Shown here: positions 47,088-59,110 of the stretch, one piece after another
Layout: each line of letters begins with the position of its first letter
Numbering within the stretch: position 1 is the stretch's first letter
Notes under the pieces: model-generated
Database searches by the model: none
Seen by the model: only the letters and a program-made list of their open reading frames with translations
Told to the model about the DNA's origin: nothing
Source: Posidonia oceanica
Taxonomy: Eukaryota; Streptophyta; Magnoliopsida; Alismatales; Posidoniaceae
Direction of reading: 5' to 3'
Length of the DNA stretch: 64,000 nucleotides
Assembly (NCBI GenBank): GCA_037176725.1
Contig: JAZBRS010000029.1
Span: 42,046,001-42,110,000 of the forward strand
Position numbers and translations under genes: made by a program

Positions 47088-48950
47088 GTGCCTAAGGAGG
47101 AACCTATCATGAAGATGTTCCATCCAACCACTAGAGAAGAAATGGATCCCGACTCGATCCAATATCAAGCTGTGTGTTGCTTCCTTTACAGCAACACTAA
47201 CCAACCTGGCCCAACAGGCACATCAAATCAACAAGATCTCCATCACGGTCCATACCTCTATGGTGAAGGACTACGAAGACCCGTCGCAAACCACATCCCT
47301 GAAGGTCTATACCAGGGACATCTTGGAAATGCACCGCCGGACACCGAACACTAGGGACAGAGAAACGACCCCAATGGAATATTCCAAACAAGGGGCCATC
47401 CTTTGTTCTTTAAGCAATCACAGCAGCAGCCACATGGCCAGTATAAAGGATGAGTCAATCCATTGTTCTCTAGTCAACCAGAACGGTTCCCTCAGGCTAT
47501 AAATTCAAATACTCAAGCAACTCAGATAGGCAGCACCGACTTGGTAGAAATGAGGAAGATGCTCAGCGCATTAGGAGTTCACACTCAAGCTCCACCTTCC
47601 TTCGATATGGGCAAGTTCCCTCCCTTTCGGCTACCTTCGGGCTTCAAATATTCTAAGATGCCCCGATTTGATGGAACTACGAATCCTCAAAGCCACATTA
47701 TGAGATTCCAAATGGAGACCGTGCTTTACTGCCATGACCTAGGGCTCCTTATCCACATGTTCTTCTATTTCCTTGAAGGAGAGCCCATGGAGTGGTTCAT
47801 GTCACTGAACAAGGAAGAATTAAGCAGCTTCAAGCAAATTCAAGAAAACTTCCTGCTCAAGTACCAGTATAAGGTGGAGCCCAAGCCAACCTTCCTCAAC
47901 TTGGCAAAAGAAATGATGGAACCTAGCGAAAACTGGTTCACTTATGCCAATCGGTGGAGAGATATGGCTGCAAGATCAGGCCTAGAAATCCCAGAAAGAC
48001 AAATGGTCCAAAAGCTAATAGCAAACACCACAAGACCAATGAAGAAAGGACTTGCCAATGCCTACTGTCCATCCATTTCAGCATTATATGAGGTGGCAGC
48101 ATCTGTCTGGGAGAATATCCATGAATTTGAAGAGCCACAACCGATTGAAGATGATATTGAAGATGACATTGATCAAACCATGGTTAATCAAATTCAAGGA
48201 ATGTGCAACAACTATTATGGCGATGAAATGCAACAATGGAGGCAACCACAACCCATTCCATGTTTGTGGCAAGCTCTAGCCTAGCCAGTACTGCACCACG
48301 TGTCATGACCAGCACTGCACCAAGTGCCACAGCCAGCACTGCACCAAGAGCCAGTAACTGCACAGGTGCTAAGAGTACAGCAAGCTCAACCAACATGGAG
48401 GCATCAACCTCTGACGCGCTCAAGCAAGCCAATAAAATATACGGAGGAGGTCAAGACACCACTCTTGCAAGGCAGTCGAAATATGTGGGGCATTTTCAAG
48501 AAAGACAAGCCATTGCCAATGCCGGACACTGAGCCAGAGCCGATGCCAGAGCCAGCACCCAAGCTAGAGCAAGAATCATTGCCAATGCCCGACCTTGAGC
48601 CAGAGACAATGCTAGAGCCAGCACCCGAGCTAGAGCAAGAATCATTGCCAATGCCTGACCCTAAGCCAGAGCCAATGCCAGAGCCAGCACCCAAGCTAGA
48701 GCAAGAATCATTGCCAATGCCCGATCCTGAGCCAGAGCCAATGCTAGAGCCAGCACCCGAGCTAGAGCAAGAATCATTGCCAATGCCCGATCCTGAGCCA
48801 AAGCCAATGCCAGAGCCAGCACCCGAGCTAGAGCAAGAACCATTGCCAATGCCCGACACTGAGCTAGAGCCAATGCCAGAGCCAGCACCCGAGCTAGAGC
48901 AAGAACCATTGCCAATGCCCGACACTGAGCCAGAGCAGCACCCGAGCTAG
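47088..48950 (+). pseudogene. gag: Tat-5 gag with repeat tail
   Basis: One frame from ATG 47088 (MPKEEPIMKMFHPTTREE) to 48950. The gag core is at about 47600-48120: KYSKMPRFDGTTNPQSHI, FLEGEPMEWFMSLNKEE, FLLKYQYKVEPKPTF and WFTYANRWRDMAARSG, a pattern of Tat-type Gag. In-frame stops are TAG at 47352 and 48282 and TGA near 47451 and 48309. After a Gln/Pro-rich part the frame enters a 22-residue repeat rich in Pro, Glu and Met. The frame is lost near 48945 by a deletion inside a repeat and resumes at 48962. Whether the first 120 codons are translated is unclear. Confidence 0.8.
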
Positions 48951-49080
48951 AGCAAGAACCATTGCCAATGCCCGACACTAAGCCAGAGCCAATGCCAGAG
49001 CCAGCACCCAAGCTAGAGCAAGAACCATTGCCAATGCCTGACCCTGAGCCAGAGCCAATGCCAGAGCCAGCACCCGTATT
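48530..49080 (+). repeat. 66-bp coding tandem repeat, about eight copies
   Basis: The unit encodes [20 protein letters not shown] with small changes (22 residues). The period is a multiple of three and substitutions are conservative (Glu/Lys, Ser/Pro), which fits a repeat that once evolved as protein. One unit near 48930 carries a deletion. Confidence 0.9.
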
Positions 49081-49489
49081 AGAGCCCATGCCCATGCCAA
49101 GGCTAGTACCCACGCCAGAGCCAATGCGAGAGATGATGTCAGTGCCACCAAAGGCATCCAACCCAGATGTTGTAACGACAGAGCTAGGGGTAGAGAATGA
49201 GCTTACTGTGCTTTCCTACATCAAGGAACTGCTGCTTCATCTACCTAGGCCTCCTGACATATCAGTTTGTGGAAAGTGTATCCCTGCTATGAAATGGTGC
49301 CCATGTAAGCACATGCTAAAGAAGCGGATTCCGTGCATCAACAGGGTCAACTTTGCTCGCAAGCCAAAAATCAAAAGGATGCCCCAACTAATGTGGCTTG
49401 CGACGCAAGGGGCAGAGCACCATGCTCATCCATCAGGTTGCCCTCCTTTCTCAGGACGAGGCACGGATTTTGTGTTTGACACTTGTTAG
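48962..49489 (+). CDS. C-terminal continuation of Tat-5 gag with Cys-rich end
   Basis: This is the same protein after the frame break. Two more repeat units are followed by a non-repetitive part (SNPDVVTTELGVENELTVLS), a leucine-rich stretch and a Cys-rich basic region with CGKC and KWCPCKHMLKKRIPC, then a terminal TAG. The Cys spacing is not a classic CCHC knuckle; nucleic-acid binding is a guess. I do not know a family for it. Confidence 0.5.
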   Translation: MPMPDTKPEPMPEPAPKLEQEPLPMPDPEPEPMPEPAPVLEPMPMPRLVPTPEPMREMMSVPPKASNPDVVTTELGVENELTVLSYIKELLLHLPRPPDISVCGKCIPAMKWCPCKHMLKKRIPCINRVNFARKPKIKRMPQLMWLATQGAEHHAHPSGCPPFSGRGTDFVFDTC

Positions 49490-49679
49490 GGAGCCGGAAG
49501 CGAGAGGCCTCTATTGATGGAGGCTACACTAGGGGCATCCCCCCTAGTTATTGTGAATAAACTTCATCTTTATTTTCCTGTTTTTCTTTTTCAAGCATGA
49601 AAAATACATAAATAAAACACATCCCTTCACGTAATAAAAGTGTAATTTAATGAAAAGGAATTTCCTTCCACGCAAGCAT

Positions 49680-49830
49680 GGGAAGCTGAGACCAAATTGA
49701 GAAGGACCATACTTGGTGATTGAGGCATATCCGGGCAATGCCTATTTGTTTGGCTAGAAAGGATGGCACTAGGCTTGAATATCCCTGGAATGCGTTGCAC
49801 CTCAAACGTACTACCCTTGACATGCACACA
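49680..49830 (+). pseudogene. Decayed integrase C-terminal end in Tat-5
   Basis: Plus-strand sequence reads GKLRPN-stop-EGPYLVIEAYPGNAYLF followed by more stops, matching the GKFRPNW.GPF.V segment at the end of Tat-type integrases (compare Tat-2 at 28130). The stop is TGA for Trp. It indicates that Tat-5 derives from an autonomous element that lost protease to integrase core. Confidence 0.65.
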
Positions 49831-51105
49831 GAGCCACTAGATTGCCCGTGCTTGAGGACCTACTGTTTCCAAAGCCTAAGAGTCATACCTTAACCTCACC
49901 TCACAAATACTTTGTGGAAGAAGGAAGGGAAATGATCTAACACTGAGATAGAGGCAGATCATAAGAAGCCCCCTCCCAGTTCATGAACAACAAGTCCACA
50001 CACATCCCTTGAGTCAGACACGTTACCCTAGTACAAATCGGGTAAGTGTCTAAGGGTAAAACTTAGAAGCGCAGAAAAGAGGGGAGTGCACCAAATAGAA
50101 GAGTATCTCGGTCTGTCAAGGAACAAGTATCCATTGGCCGAGCACTCAAATGGGGTGAGACTACTTGTCAAAATACCCAGAAAAAAAAAGGAAAGAAAAG
50201 AAGGCAGCAAAGACGCTGTCCATGTGCAAGAAAAGAAAGAGAATGGAAAAGAATGCAGCAAAGAAGCTATCCAAGAGTCAAAACTGAAAAGCTGGGGAAA
50301 TACTAGGTGCAATAGGAATTAACCTTGAATTAGGAGGGATATAGGCTTCAAATCTTTAGCCAAAATCTTAGGATAGGACATTGACCTTCCTTCCACCCAC
50401 ATCCTGCACTATACACTAAGAGGCAAGGGGCAGAAGCCTAGGTCTAGGGACTGTTAGGCGCCAAAGCAAGCCTGAAGCATCCATAGCTCCAAGATGCACA
50501 AGGGATTCAATTATCAAGGTTTGCCGACCATGAGGTCTCCTATTTCCCAACTCCTTGGAAGATTCTTCTTCTCCCAGAAAATCCAAAAAAATGATAAAAC
50601 CAAAAATCCAAAAAAATTATAAAACCGAAAATCCAAAAAATTATAAAACCAAAAATCCAAAAAATGAGAAAACCAAAAATCCAAAAAAAAGAGAAAAACC
50701 AAAAATCCAAAAAAATGATAGCAAAAGATCAAAAATCCAAAAATAGTGAGTAGGGTAAAATCTACCCAACCAACATCACCTCAAAAAATTGATAACAAGT
50801 AGGCCGATGATGCAAAAATCTAGGAAATTTTACGACTCCGCGTCGTACTTCACCCCTCCTATTCAAGATGGTCATTTGGAATTCGCCTGTGAGCCAAGGT
50901 TGGGATCTCGAGAAGAGACAGCCCCTTGTCTGGCATGCCATCTTTAGACAACAAAGTTGAGGCCAAAGCTCGTTATCCAAAAACCTAATTTTCGTTTGTT
51001 TATTTCATGTTAATTATTTATTTATGCTTACTTTGGACTAGGGGCGATAATAACCCTAGATGGAATAACAAGTTTGCCAAGATTATGCAGAAAAATCTTT
51101 TCAGC
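49831..51105 (+). other. Tat-5 3' non-coding part with A-rich repeats
   Basis: No gene is supported. 50555-50750 is a low-complexity repeat of AAAATCCAAAAAA-like words; 50090-50310 gives a short Lys-rich frame that I do not trust. Confidence 0.6.
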
Positions 51106-51660
51106 GTTGGACGCAGAAACCGCAGTGGATAACGTTATCCGCGCCATATCAGGCGTATAACGTTTTAAAGCAAAAAGCATCCTGGAGCATAACCAGGTCA
51201 CCAAAGCAAAGCACCCCGGAGCATAACCTGGTCACCAAAGCAAAAGATCCCCGGAGCATAACCCGGTCACCAAAGCAAAAGATCCCTGGAGCATAACTGG
51301 GACACCAAAGCAAAGATCCCTGGAGCATGACCAGGACACCAAAGCAAAAGATCCCCGGAGCATAACCGGGACACCAAAGCAAAGATCCCCGGAGCATGAC
51401 CGGGACACCAAAGCAAAAGATCCCCGGAGCACAACCGGGACACCAAAACAAAGACATCAAAGCAAACCCCGGAGCACAACCGGACAAACAAAGCAAACTA
51501 ATCAATAGCAAGATCCCCGGAGCATAACCGGGACACCAAAGTAAAGATCCCCGGAGCATAACCGGGACATCAAAGCAAACCCCGGAGCATAACCAGACAA
51601 ACAAAGCAAACCAATCAATAGTAAGATCCCTAGAGCACAACCGGGTCAACAAAGCAAAGC
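51106..51660 (+). repeat. Word cassette, then about 35-bp hairpin tandem array
   Basis: After the cassette at 51106-51161, units of 32-37 bp like CCCCGGAGCATAACCGGGAC followed by ACCAAAGCAAAGAT repeat about 13 times. Arms pair across a 7-base loop AGCATAA or AGCATGA: CCCGG with CCGGG in most units, and CCTGG with CCAGG in others (near 51180 and 51320), so both arms changed together. Confidence 0.88.
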
Positions 51661-52254
51661 CAACGGTATTAGTGAACCCACTGTTCACTAACTCCCAGGT
51701 CAGAAGATGATGGTCCCCATCGAGAATGTAGGCAACATTCAATGAAAGGACACTTGATTCTGATGAATAAAGCCAACGGTATTAATGGACTCATCGTTCA
51801 TTGATTCCGGGTCACGAGATGACGGTCTCTGTCGAGAATGTAGACAACATTCAATGAAAGGACACCTAATTGTGACAAATAGAGCCAACGCGGCTGGCAG
51901 AGAAGAGATCATTTCCCCTTTTGCCTGGGAGCATCATGGACCTCTCGCTCACCAACCCGCGTATCATGAGACGACAGTCCCCTAGGAGAGTGTAGGCTAC
52001 ACTCGAGGAAAGGATACCAGATCATGACAAATTGCATTCACGCATGTGTCAGTCCGCCTTGGGTGGTGAGAAAAATTCCTGAGCCAACCTGGTATACAAA
52101 TTAAAGCCGACAATGATGGAGGAACCTCATTACCTAGGGTCTTGCATTGCATATCATGACCCCCTCTTTCGCATTCCCGTCAGCACGCATCCATTCATAG
52201 CGCATTGTATTGCATTCGCATTGTATTGCATTCACATTGAGTGGTCGTCGGAAT
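51661..52254 (+). repeat. Two diverged copies of a segment, then spacer
   Basis: About 51661-51760 and 51772-51880 share AGCCAACGGTATTA, ATTCCGGGTCA.GA.GATG and GAGAATGTAG.CAACATTC; a third partial copy is near 51955-52030. No gene seen. The remainder to 52254 is unremarkable. Confidence 0.6.
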
Positions 52255-52510
52255 CATTAGCTATCCATCCTTTTAGTTTGACCCCAGCGGGCAATCCCCG
52301 TGGCATGTCTTTTAGTTTGACCCCCGTGGGTAATCCCGTGGCATATCTTTTAGTTTGACCCCCACAGGCAATCCCCGTGGCAGTGTCTTTTAGTTTGACT
52401 CCCACGGGCAATTCCCATGGCAGTGTCTTTTAGTTTGACCCCCGCGAGCAATCCCCGTGGCATGTCGTTAGTTTGTTTCCCTTGGGCAATCCCCTTGGCC
52501 GTGTTTCTTT
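52255..52510 (+). repeat. About 40-bp tandem repeat with GGG/CCC stems
   Basis: Six units of TTTTAGTTTGACCCC followed by GGGCAATCCCCGTGGC-like sequence. The outer bases vary together only in part (CACGGG, GTGGG, CTTGGG against CGTGG, CCTTGG). Confidence 0.75.
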
Positions 52511-52634
52511 AGCCGACCCTCTTTGTGTCTCGTCCAAGTCTGGTGGCAGCAGGCATTGGATTTCATTTACGATCTTCAGGTAGCGCCACACGGAGGTATC
52601 GTCTCACCTTGTAGATAGCTTCGTGTCGAAGCCA

Positions 52635-52653
52635 TCTTCAAGGAGGGGCAATC
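52635..52653 (+). other. Polypurine tract of Tat-5
   Basis: TCTTCAAGGAGGGGCAATC lies immediately before the right LTR, with the GGAGGGGC core of the other elements. Confidence 0.8.
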
Positions 52654-53688
52654 AGTAGATACCCCGTTTTGGCACTCCCTTCATGTTAGTATAGTCTCTT
52701 GCATTAGGTCACTCTTGGAAGCCCTCTGCCCAATCCAAAATGTCTCACTTGAGCCAATTGTTCCTCTCAAGTCCAAAATGCTATCCTTATCTAAGCCCCA
52801 AATGTCGGCAACCTGAGTGTTCTTAATGTCCTAACCAAATTTGGAAATTGAACTGACTGAGGGTGTTGTCCGCTGGCTTCTCAGCGTACAACGTTGGCCG
52901 CTGGTTCCCAAGCGGCTAACATTGGCCGTTGGTTTTCCAACGTCCAACGTGGCAACCCAGTCAGCCCAAAGCTTTTCTTATTTGACCTAATCCAAAAATC
53001 GTTTTTTGCCTTCTTTGGAACTTATTGACTGGTCAAAGCCATCAAAGCCAAGTTTAAACACACTTAATGACTCCTTAATTGGGGAATCTTCTCTAATCCT
53101 AGTAGTTATGCCTCGGAGGTCGTTATACGCTGGCACTCTCGCTTATAATGTTATACGCTGGTTTTCCAGGATATAACACTTCTGAAACAGGAAACTCTGC
53201 TGACTTGACATTTGTGTCCTTTTTTGTTCCTCCCTTGCTTCTATAAAAGCAGGGATACCCCCACAGGGTTCAGGGCCCGATTTTGGAAGCTCATACAAAT
53301 TGGGCCGGATTTTTGGAATTCACATGCTCTCTTGAGATTAAAAAATCCTAGAGAAGTGAGATCCTTGAGAATTGAAAGAGAGAAGAGAGACTTTGAAAGG
53401 CGGAGAGTCTTCGAAAAGCTTGAGTGTCCCTTTGTCGTTGTTGGCTTCATGTCAACACAGTTTGTACTTTTTGCATAGATAAAGGGGACTCCATTTTTAT
53501 TATTTTCTTTTCATTTCTAATATCACATGTTCAATTCCATAGCATAATCAAGCATTTTATTTTGAGTTCATATATTGTTGTAGCCAAGCATACATCTCTA
53601 TTAGTTGCAACCGGGGGGATCAAACCCCTCGGGTACGTATTTCATTATGCTTTGTTGTTTTCTTTTCTACTCATTCTGGATAAGTTAC
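52654..53688 (+). mobile_element. 3' LTR of Tat-5, left part
   Basis: Matches 44085 onward with few changes, including both cassettes and the TATA box (53242-53249). It is cut at 53688 by the Tat-6 solo LTR and resumes at 59836-60164, which matches 45118-45446. Confidence 0.92.
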
Positions 53689-54229
53689 TGTTGACATCCC
53701 ATTTTGACAGGCTGAATTAGTGGATCTCTCTAGTGGCTTCAAAACCCTAGGAAAACCAACCTTTCTTCAACCTAGAAAACTACACAAAAACCCTAGGAAA
53801 ACCAACCTTTCTCCAATCTAGAAAATCATCCAAAAACCCTAGAAAACCTAGGTAAAACAATCTTGAAACCCATTCCAAACCCTAAGCCAAAACCCATCTC
53901 AAAACCCTAAACCAAAACTCTCTCAAACCCTAACCCTAAACCTTTCAAAAACCTTAGAAAATCTCATTTAAAATCATAGAAAACCCTAGATTAAAGCTTA
54001 GGTCAAACCCTAGAAACCTTAGGTCACACACCTGCACAAAATCCCTCCAAATTCAGGTCTTTATTCTCCCTATCTCTCCTGATTATCCTTTTCTCTCTCC
54101 TGATTATTCTTTTCTCTCTCCTCATTATCCTTTTCTCTTTCCTCATTATTCTCCCCCTTTTCTTCTTCTCCCTCTTTCTTCAAACTCATCATCAGTCCCA
54201 TTTAACACTTCTTAAAACAACTAAAGAGA

Positions 54230-55140
54230 AAAATCCAACAAAAAAAAAATCAAACACCTAAAAATAATTCAAAAGAAAAACTAATTAAAAACAAATCAAA
54301 ACAACCCAAAAAAAGTTAAAACTAATTAAAAACAAATTAAAACAAACTAAATGACTTAAAAATGATTTAAAACAAAAATAAAAAAATAAATTTCAAGACT
54401 TAAAACAATTAAAAAACAAATTTCAAAACTTAAAGACAATTAAAACAAATCAAAACCCATTAAAAACAATTAAAGAAGCAAACATAAGAAAAACCACTCA
54501 AAACCCTTAAAAAACAATCTAAAAATCCAATCAAAAACCTTACAACCATCAAAAGAAAATTAAAATAACTAACAAACTTAAAATCAAAAGGAACAAACTT
54601 AAATAATCAAAACAATTAAAAAACTTTAAGAAAACAATTAAGAAAAACAAATCAAGAGTTTAAGAGAAACAATTAAAAAGCTAAGAGAACAATTAGAAAA
54701 AAAGAAGAAGAATAAACAAAAACAATTAAAAAAAGAAAAGCATAAGAAAAAAAAATCAAGAATCCTAATTAAAAAATTTTAACAAAAAAAAAATTAATTA
54801 AAGGAAGAAAAAGAAAGAAAAAAACACATAAGGATAAAACCAATTAAAAAACTTAAACAAATTAACAAACTTAAAAACAATTAACAATTAAAATCAAAAG
54901 GGAGAACTTAATCAAATTAAAAAACTTAAAAAAATAATTAACAAACTTAAAATTGAAAAGAAAAACTTAAAATAAAAAACAAACTTAAATCAAGAGGAAA
55001 ATTTAAACAATTAAAACAATCAGGAAAAAGGCTTAAAAAACTATTAACAAACTTAAAAGAATACTTAAAAGGAAAAACTTAAAAATAATTACTTAAAATT
55101 CTAAAACAAATCCAACTCAAAAAAACCAAAACCCAAATTC
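54230..55140 (+). repeat. A-rich low-complexity tract
   Basis: About 900 bp dominated by AATTAAAA, AAACTTAAA and AAAACAA words, without stable period. Non-coding. Just upstream, 54075-54150 has a short CTCTCCTGATTATCCTTTT repeat. Confidence 0.9.
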
Positions 55141-55399
55141 ATTTTCTTTTTCTTCTTCTTTTTTCTTTTTCTCCTTCTTTTCCTCCTTCTTTCCTTTCCC
55201 TTTTATTTTTCCTTTTTTTTCCTACACATCTGGTTCGGCCCACTCCCTCTCCTTCTCTTCTTTCTTTCCTTTTTTCTTTTTTTTTTCCACCTTCTCAGCC
55301 CAGCCCAACTTCCTCACCCCTTCTTCTTCTTCTCTTCCTCTCCTCCCACAACCAAACAGACTCCCTCTCCCGTGATCCCCCTCCGTTTTTCAAACCTTG

Positions 55400-56520
55400 C
55401 CTGACACCTAAGACTTCCGGCCTCCTCCCATACCCTGTGGCCGAAGACCAGGACCTAGCCATCCCCTCCATGCCCTGTCATTGGTGGCAGGAGACCCATT
55501 CCTTGACCCTTGACCTCACTCAAATCAGAGAGAAGAAGAGGAGAACAAAACCAGAATTTTCCCCCCAGAACGACGATATGCTCACACACTCACACCCAGA
55601 ACCTTCTCAGCTTCCTTGTGCTTCTTCCAGATCTAAGAAACACCCCTGAATGCCCCTTGGAATCACCCCTGAACCCATCTCTTCTCTTCACCTCCAGAAC
55701 GACCTTCTCCATTGCCAAACCAGCTCCACAGTCATCAGAAGTCTCCCAAACTTCACCACCCCACTCCTAGAACAACCACCTCCACGAGCCAACCAATATT
55801 TCACCCTAACGCACCCCACATTTCCAGCAAACCACTACAAACACCTGCGTCCAGATTCTGCCCAAATCTCCAAAAATCCACACCAGCCCTCCAGAAGCCC
55901 CATTACTCCAATTGGATCACTCCACCACACTCTTGGGACCTCCACCAACCCAAAGGGACCTCCGCCTTGGCCTGGAGAGCCGCATATCGCCGGGACGACC
56001 TCAGCCCCTACTGCAACCACCCAAAAAATCCTGACCTTCCTTCGACCACCGCAATCCGCTTCTGGGCGCACCTGGAGCTCCGCCTGCACGCGTGGGACAC
56101 GGCACCGCAATCCGCTTGCCCTCTGGCCCCTCCGAGCATCGCAACGACCCATCGCCGGACCGCCGCAACCCACCGGCGTTGCCAGCGCTCCTCGGCCGTC
56201 GTCACAGGTATTTCAATGTGCCATTAGGTTCCTTGCATGAACACCATCGTTTCTAGCATTTTTGTGGATTTTTTACTGCATTGGGTCGCTTTTGGGGTCT
56301 CGCTGGAGCTGGCACCTTCCCCGGCGACGTTTGCCGCCGCCACCGCTTGCCACGTGCTCTGGACCGCCGCACCGCCTCCGCACGCCTCCGAGCTACCTCG
56401 CCGCATGTCTAGGAGCGTCCCAAACCTCCTCCGCGCCCGCTGCCGCCACGCGCCGCCGCTCCTCCGCCAGCAGCACAATAGCTGCAGCTGCGAGAAGAAG
56501 ACGACACTGTAGTAATATTT
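55400..56520 (+). other. GC-rich exon-like block of the Tat-6 LTR
   Basis: Open frames overlap on both strands, which is usual for GC-rich DNA; none has recognisable domains and I do not call a gene. The donor at 56208 suggests that 55400-56207 could be a 5' exon of the element transcript. Confidence 0.4.
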
Positions 56521-56529
56521 TTTTAAAAA

Positions 56530-58150
56530 AAATTTGAATATAGTTTAGGTTCATGCATTGAATTAAATTATGTTAGGTTTAGTTATTATATTTAGGTCTT
56601 GTGTTGGTTTAGATTTCATTTAAGTCTGAATTAAAACTATATTGCATTGCGTTAAATATCTGTCATTTACGTTTATTACATTTTAATCCTTCTGTAGTTC
56701 AAATAGTTTTAACTTCATTTATTTCTAGTCCAGTAGCATGTTTTATTTACTTTTAAGTCCTGCAGTTGATTGATTTCATTTAAATGTTTGTTTTTATCTT
56801 ATTGCATTACATTTTACTTCTGTAACTTATTATATTTGCATTTGGGTCCTCTGTTGGTTTATCATTTCATTTAAATGCACATTTTATCATATTGCATTGC
56901 ATGTAGGTCCTCTGATGTGTTTTATTTGCACTTTAGTCCATCCTCAGTTGTCAAAAATCATTTAAATGCATATTTTATCATTTCACATTGCATTTTAGTC
57001 CATGTACTTACTTTATTTGCATATTAGTCCTCCACAGTTCATGCATTTCATTAAACATCTTTTAAAACGATATTGCATTAATAAAAAGTCCAGATATTTG
57101 TTCTATTTGCATTTTGGTCCCCCTGTGATTCTTTGTGTCTTGTGTTTGTTTCTTTTAAGCCCATGACTTTATTTTATTTGTATCTAGGTCCTTCTGTGTT
57201 GTGCTGTGCTTGTTTTTTCTTTTTTTCCAGTTTGCAGTTAGGCCCAGGAGTTTCTTTTTATTGCACAGAGGTCCCCCTTTTGTATTTCTATGTCTGTGTG
57301 AATTCTTTTTGGCTTTGCAGATCAGTCCCCAGATTTTCTTTATTTGCAGATTGGTCCTTCCTTTTGTTTTTCAGAGGGTTTGGGCTTCTTTTTGGCCTTG
57401 CATTTTAGTCCTGAATTTTGTTTTAATTACATTTAGGTCCTCTGCACATCCACTGTGGCACATGTTTGCTTTCTTTTTGGACTTGCTGTTTGGTCCAGAA
57501 GTTTCTGTTATCTGCATCCTGGTCCTTCTGAGCTTCAAAATGCCTCCCAAGTTTTCTGTTTTGTCTTGCAGTTAAGCCCTTAGCTTTTTAAAAGCTTGCA
57601 TGTAGACCCTTCCAATGCTTTGTGGTTTCCATGCGGTTTTCTTCTGGCTTTGCTTTCAAACCTAGAGGCCTGTTTAGGTTGCACCCAGGTTTTTGAACAT
57701 TGCTGTGACTGTGCACGCTTGATCTTTTCTGGACTTGCTGTTTAGTCCTGGTTTTCCTGAAAATTTCACACGGGTCCCTGGGACCATCTTTTGTGGTTTT
57801 TAAATGCTTCTTGGCTTTGTTTTTCCTGTCCAAGTTTTTCCAAAGTGGCATGAGGATCCCCTGCAGGTTTTCTTTTTGCGATTTGCGCCTGTTTGCTAGC
57901 TTTGCGTTTTAGCCCATAAGTTTTCAAAAAACTGCATTTAGGTCCTTTTCTTGCATTTTTGCATGCATTCATCCTAATTAACATTGCGTTTAGCTCATGC
58001 ACCCCTGCATTGGCATTCTTGCATACATTTGCACTGTTTTACACACACTTAGGGTTAAATTTGTACATAGCCCCCCCTGCAGTCTCATTCATTGTCACTT
58101 AGGCCCTCATCTTTGCATTTTTACATGCATTGCACCCATATATCATTGCA
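56530..58150 (+). repeat. Degenerate GTCC/GCATTT repeat in the Tat-6 LTR
   Basis: Same loose repeat as in the Tat-4 LTR, longer here: GCATTT or TTTATTTGCA words followed by AGTCC/GGTCC at steps of about 55-75 bp. Confidence 0.75.
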
Positions 58151-58874
58151 CTTAGCATCTTAGCACACTTTTGAGCATCCTTAGCTCCCATGCATGTGGG
58201 AGGCTCTGTTCTGCACACCCCTAGGACCTTCTTGCACTTAGATCCCTTCCTTTCCTTGGTTCTTGGGTCTTTTGACCTTGAGGCCTATGTATCTTCCGAT
58301 CGGACCACTAGATCTTCACAACCAAGCTACCCGGATCATCCTAGTGGAGCGGACTTTCATGCTGACCAAAGTTACCTCAGATCAGGCCTTAGATCTCCAA
58401 AGTAAGTCCTTCTGAACCACTGCATACCACTTTGTCACATATCACTTGCATTGCATGCATTGTTTTCGCTCTGCGTTTTCCGCATATGTAGATTAGGACT
58501 TCCCCTCTTGCCTATCTACTCTACTTCCTCTTTTCACGTCTTCTTAGTGTCTTTGGGTTGAGTTTTCCTTGGATTCACTACTGATTACGGCCTTCTTCCC
58601 CCTTTTCCACGATCTGATTGCACCGCGAGCTTTGGGCAGCGTGCGAGACACATCGTGGGAAGGTTTAGTGGGAAACAGTCACAGGACAGTGGTGATCCCT
58701 CTGCTTGCTTTCTCTCCCCTTTGCGGGTCTTCACACCTGCATCGCGTGGTCATTAACCAGTGTTTGTTTTCACACTTACACCGCTTGCCTTTCTTTGCTT
58801 GTTTTATTTTTCCTCTTTGCATGTTTTCGCCTTTGCATTGCATGGTTTTTACGATGTTTTGTTTCCGCACTTGC

Positions 58875-59110
58875 ATCGCCTGTTTTCGCACCGTTTTGAG
58901 TGTCAACATCTGTTTTCGCCTGTTTTCACACCGTTTTGCGTGCCAGCATCTGTTTTCACCTGTTCTCGCACCGTTTTGCGTGCTAGCATCTGTTTTCGCT
59001 TGTGTTCGCACCGTTTTGCGTGTCGATATCTGTTTTCGCCTGTTTTCGCATCGATTTGCGTGCCTGCTTCCTTTTCGCTTGCTCTTGCACCATTTTGCGC
59101 GCCTGCTTTC
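58875..59110 (+). repeat. About 44-bp tandem repeat (CACCGTTTTGCGTGC)
   Basis: Five to six units of CTGTTTTCGC, then CACCGTTTTGCGTGCC, with step near 44 bp. Diverged relatives at 39660-39840 and, on minus, 4140-4340. Confidence 0.8.

Noticed and set aside
48404..49161. Gly/Ser-rich antisense ORFs opposite the 66-bp repeat
   Set aside because: They are shadows of a repeat whose period is a multiple of three; the sense frame continues the gag protein.
50028..50746. Lys-rich short ORFs in the Tat-5 3' region
   Set aside because: Low-complexity A-rich DNA without homology or context for a gene.
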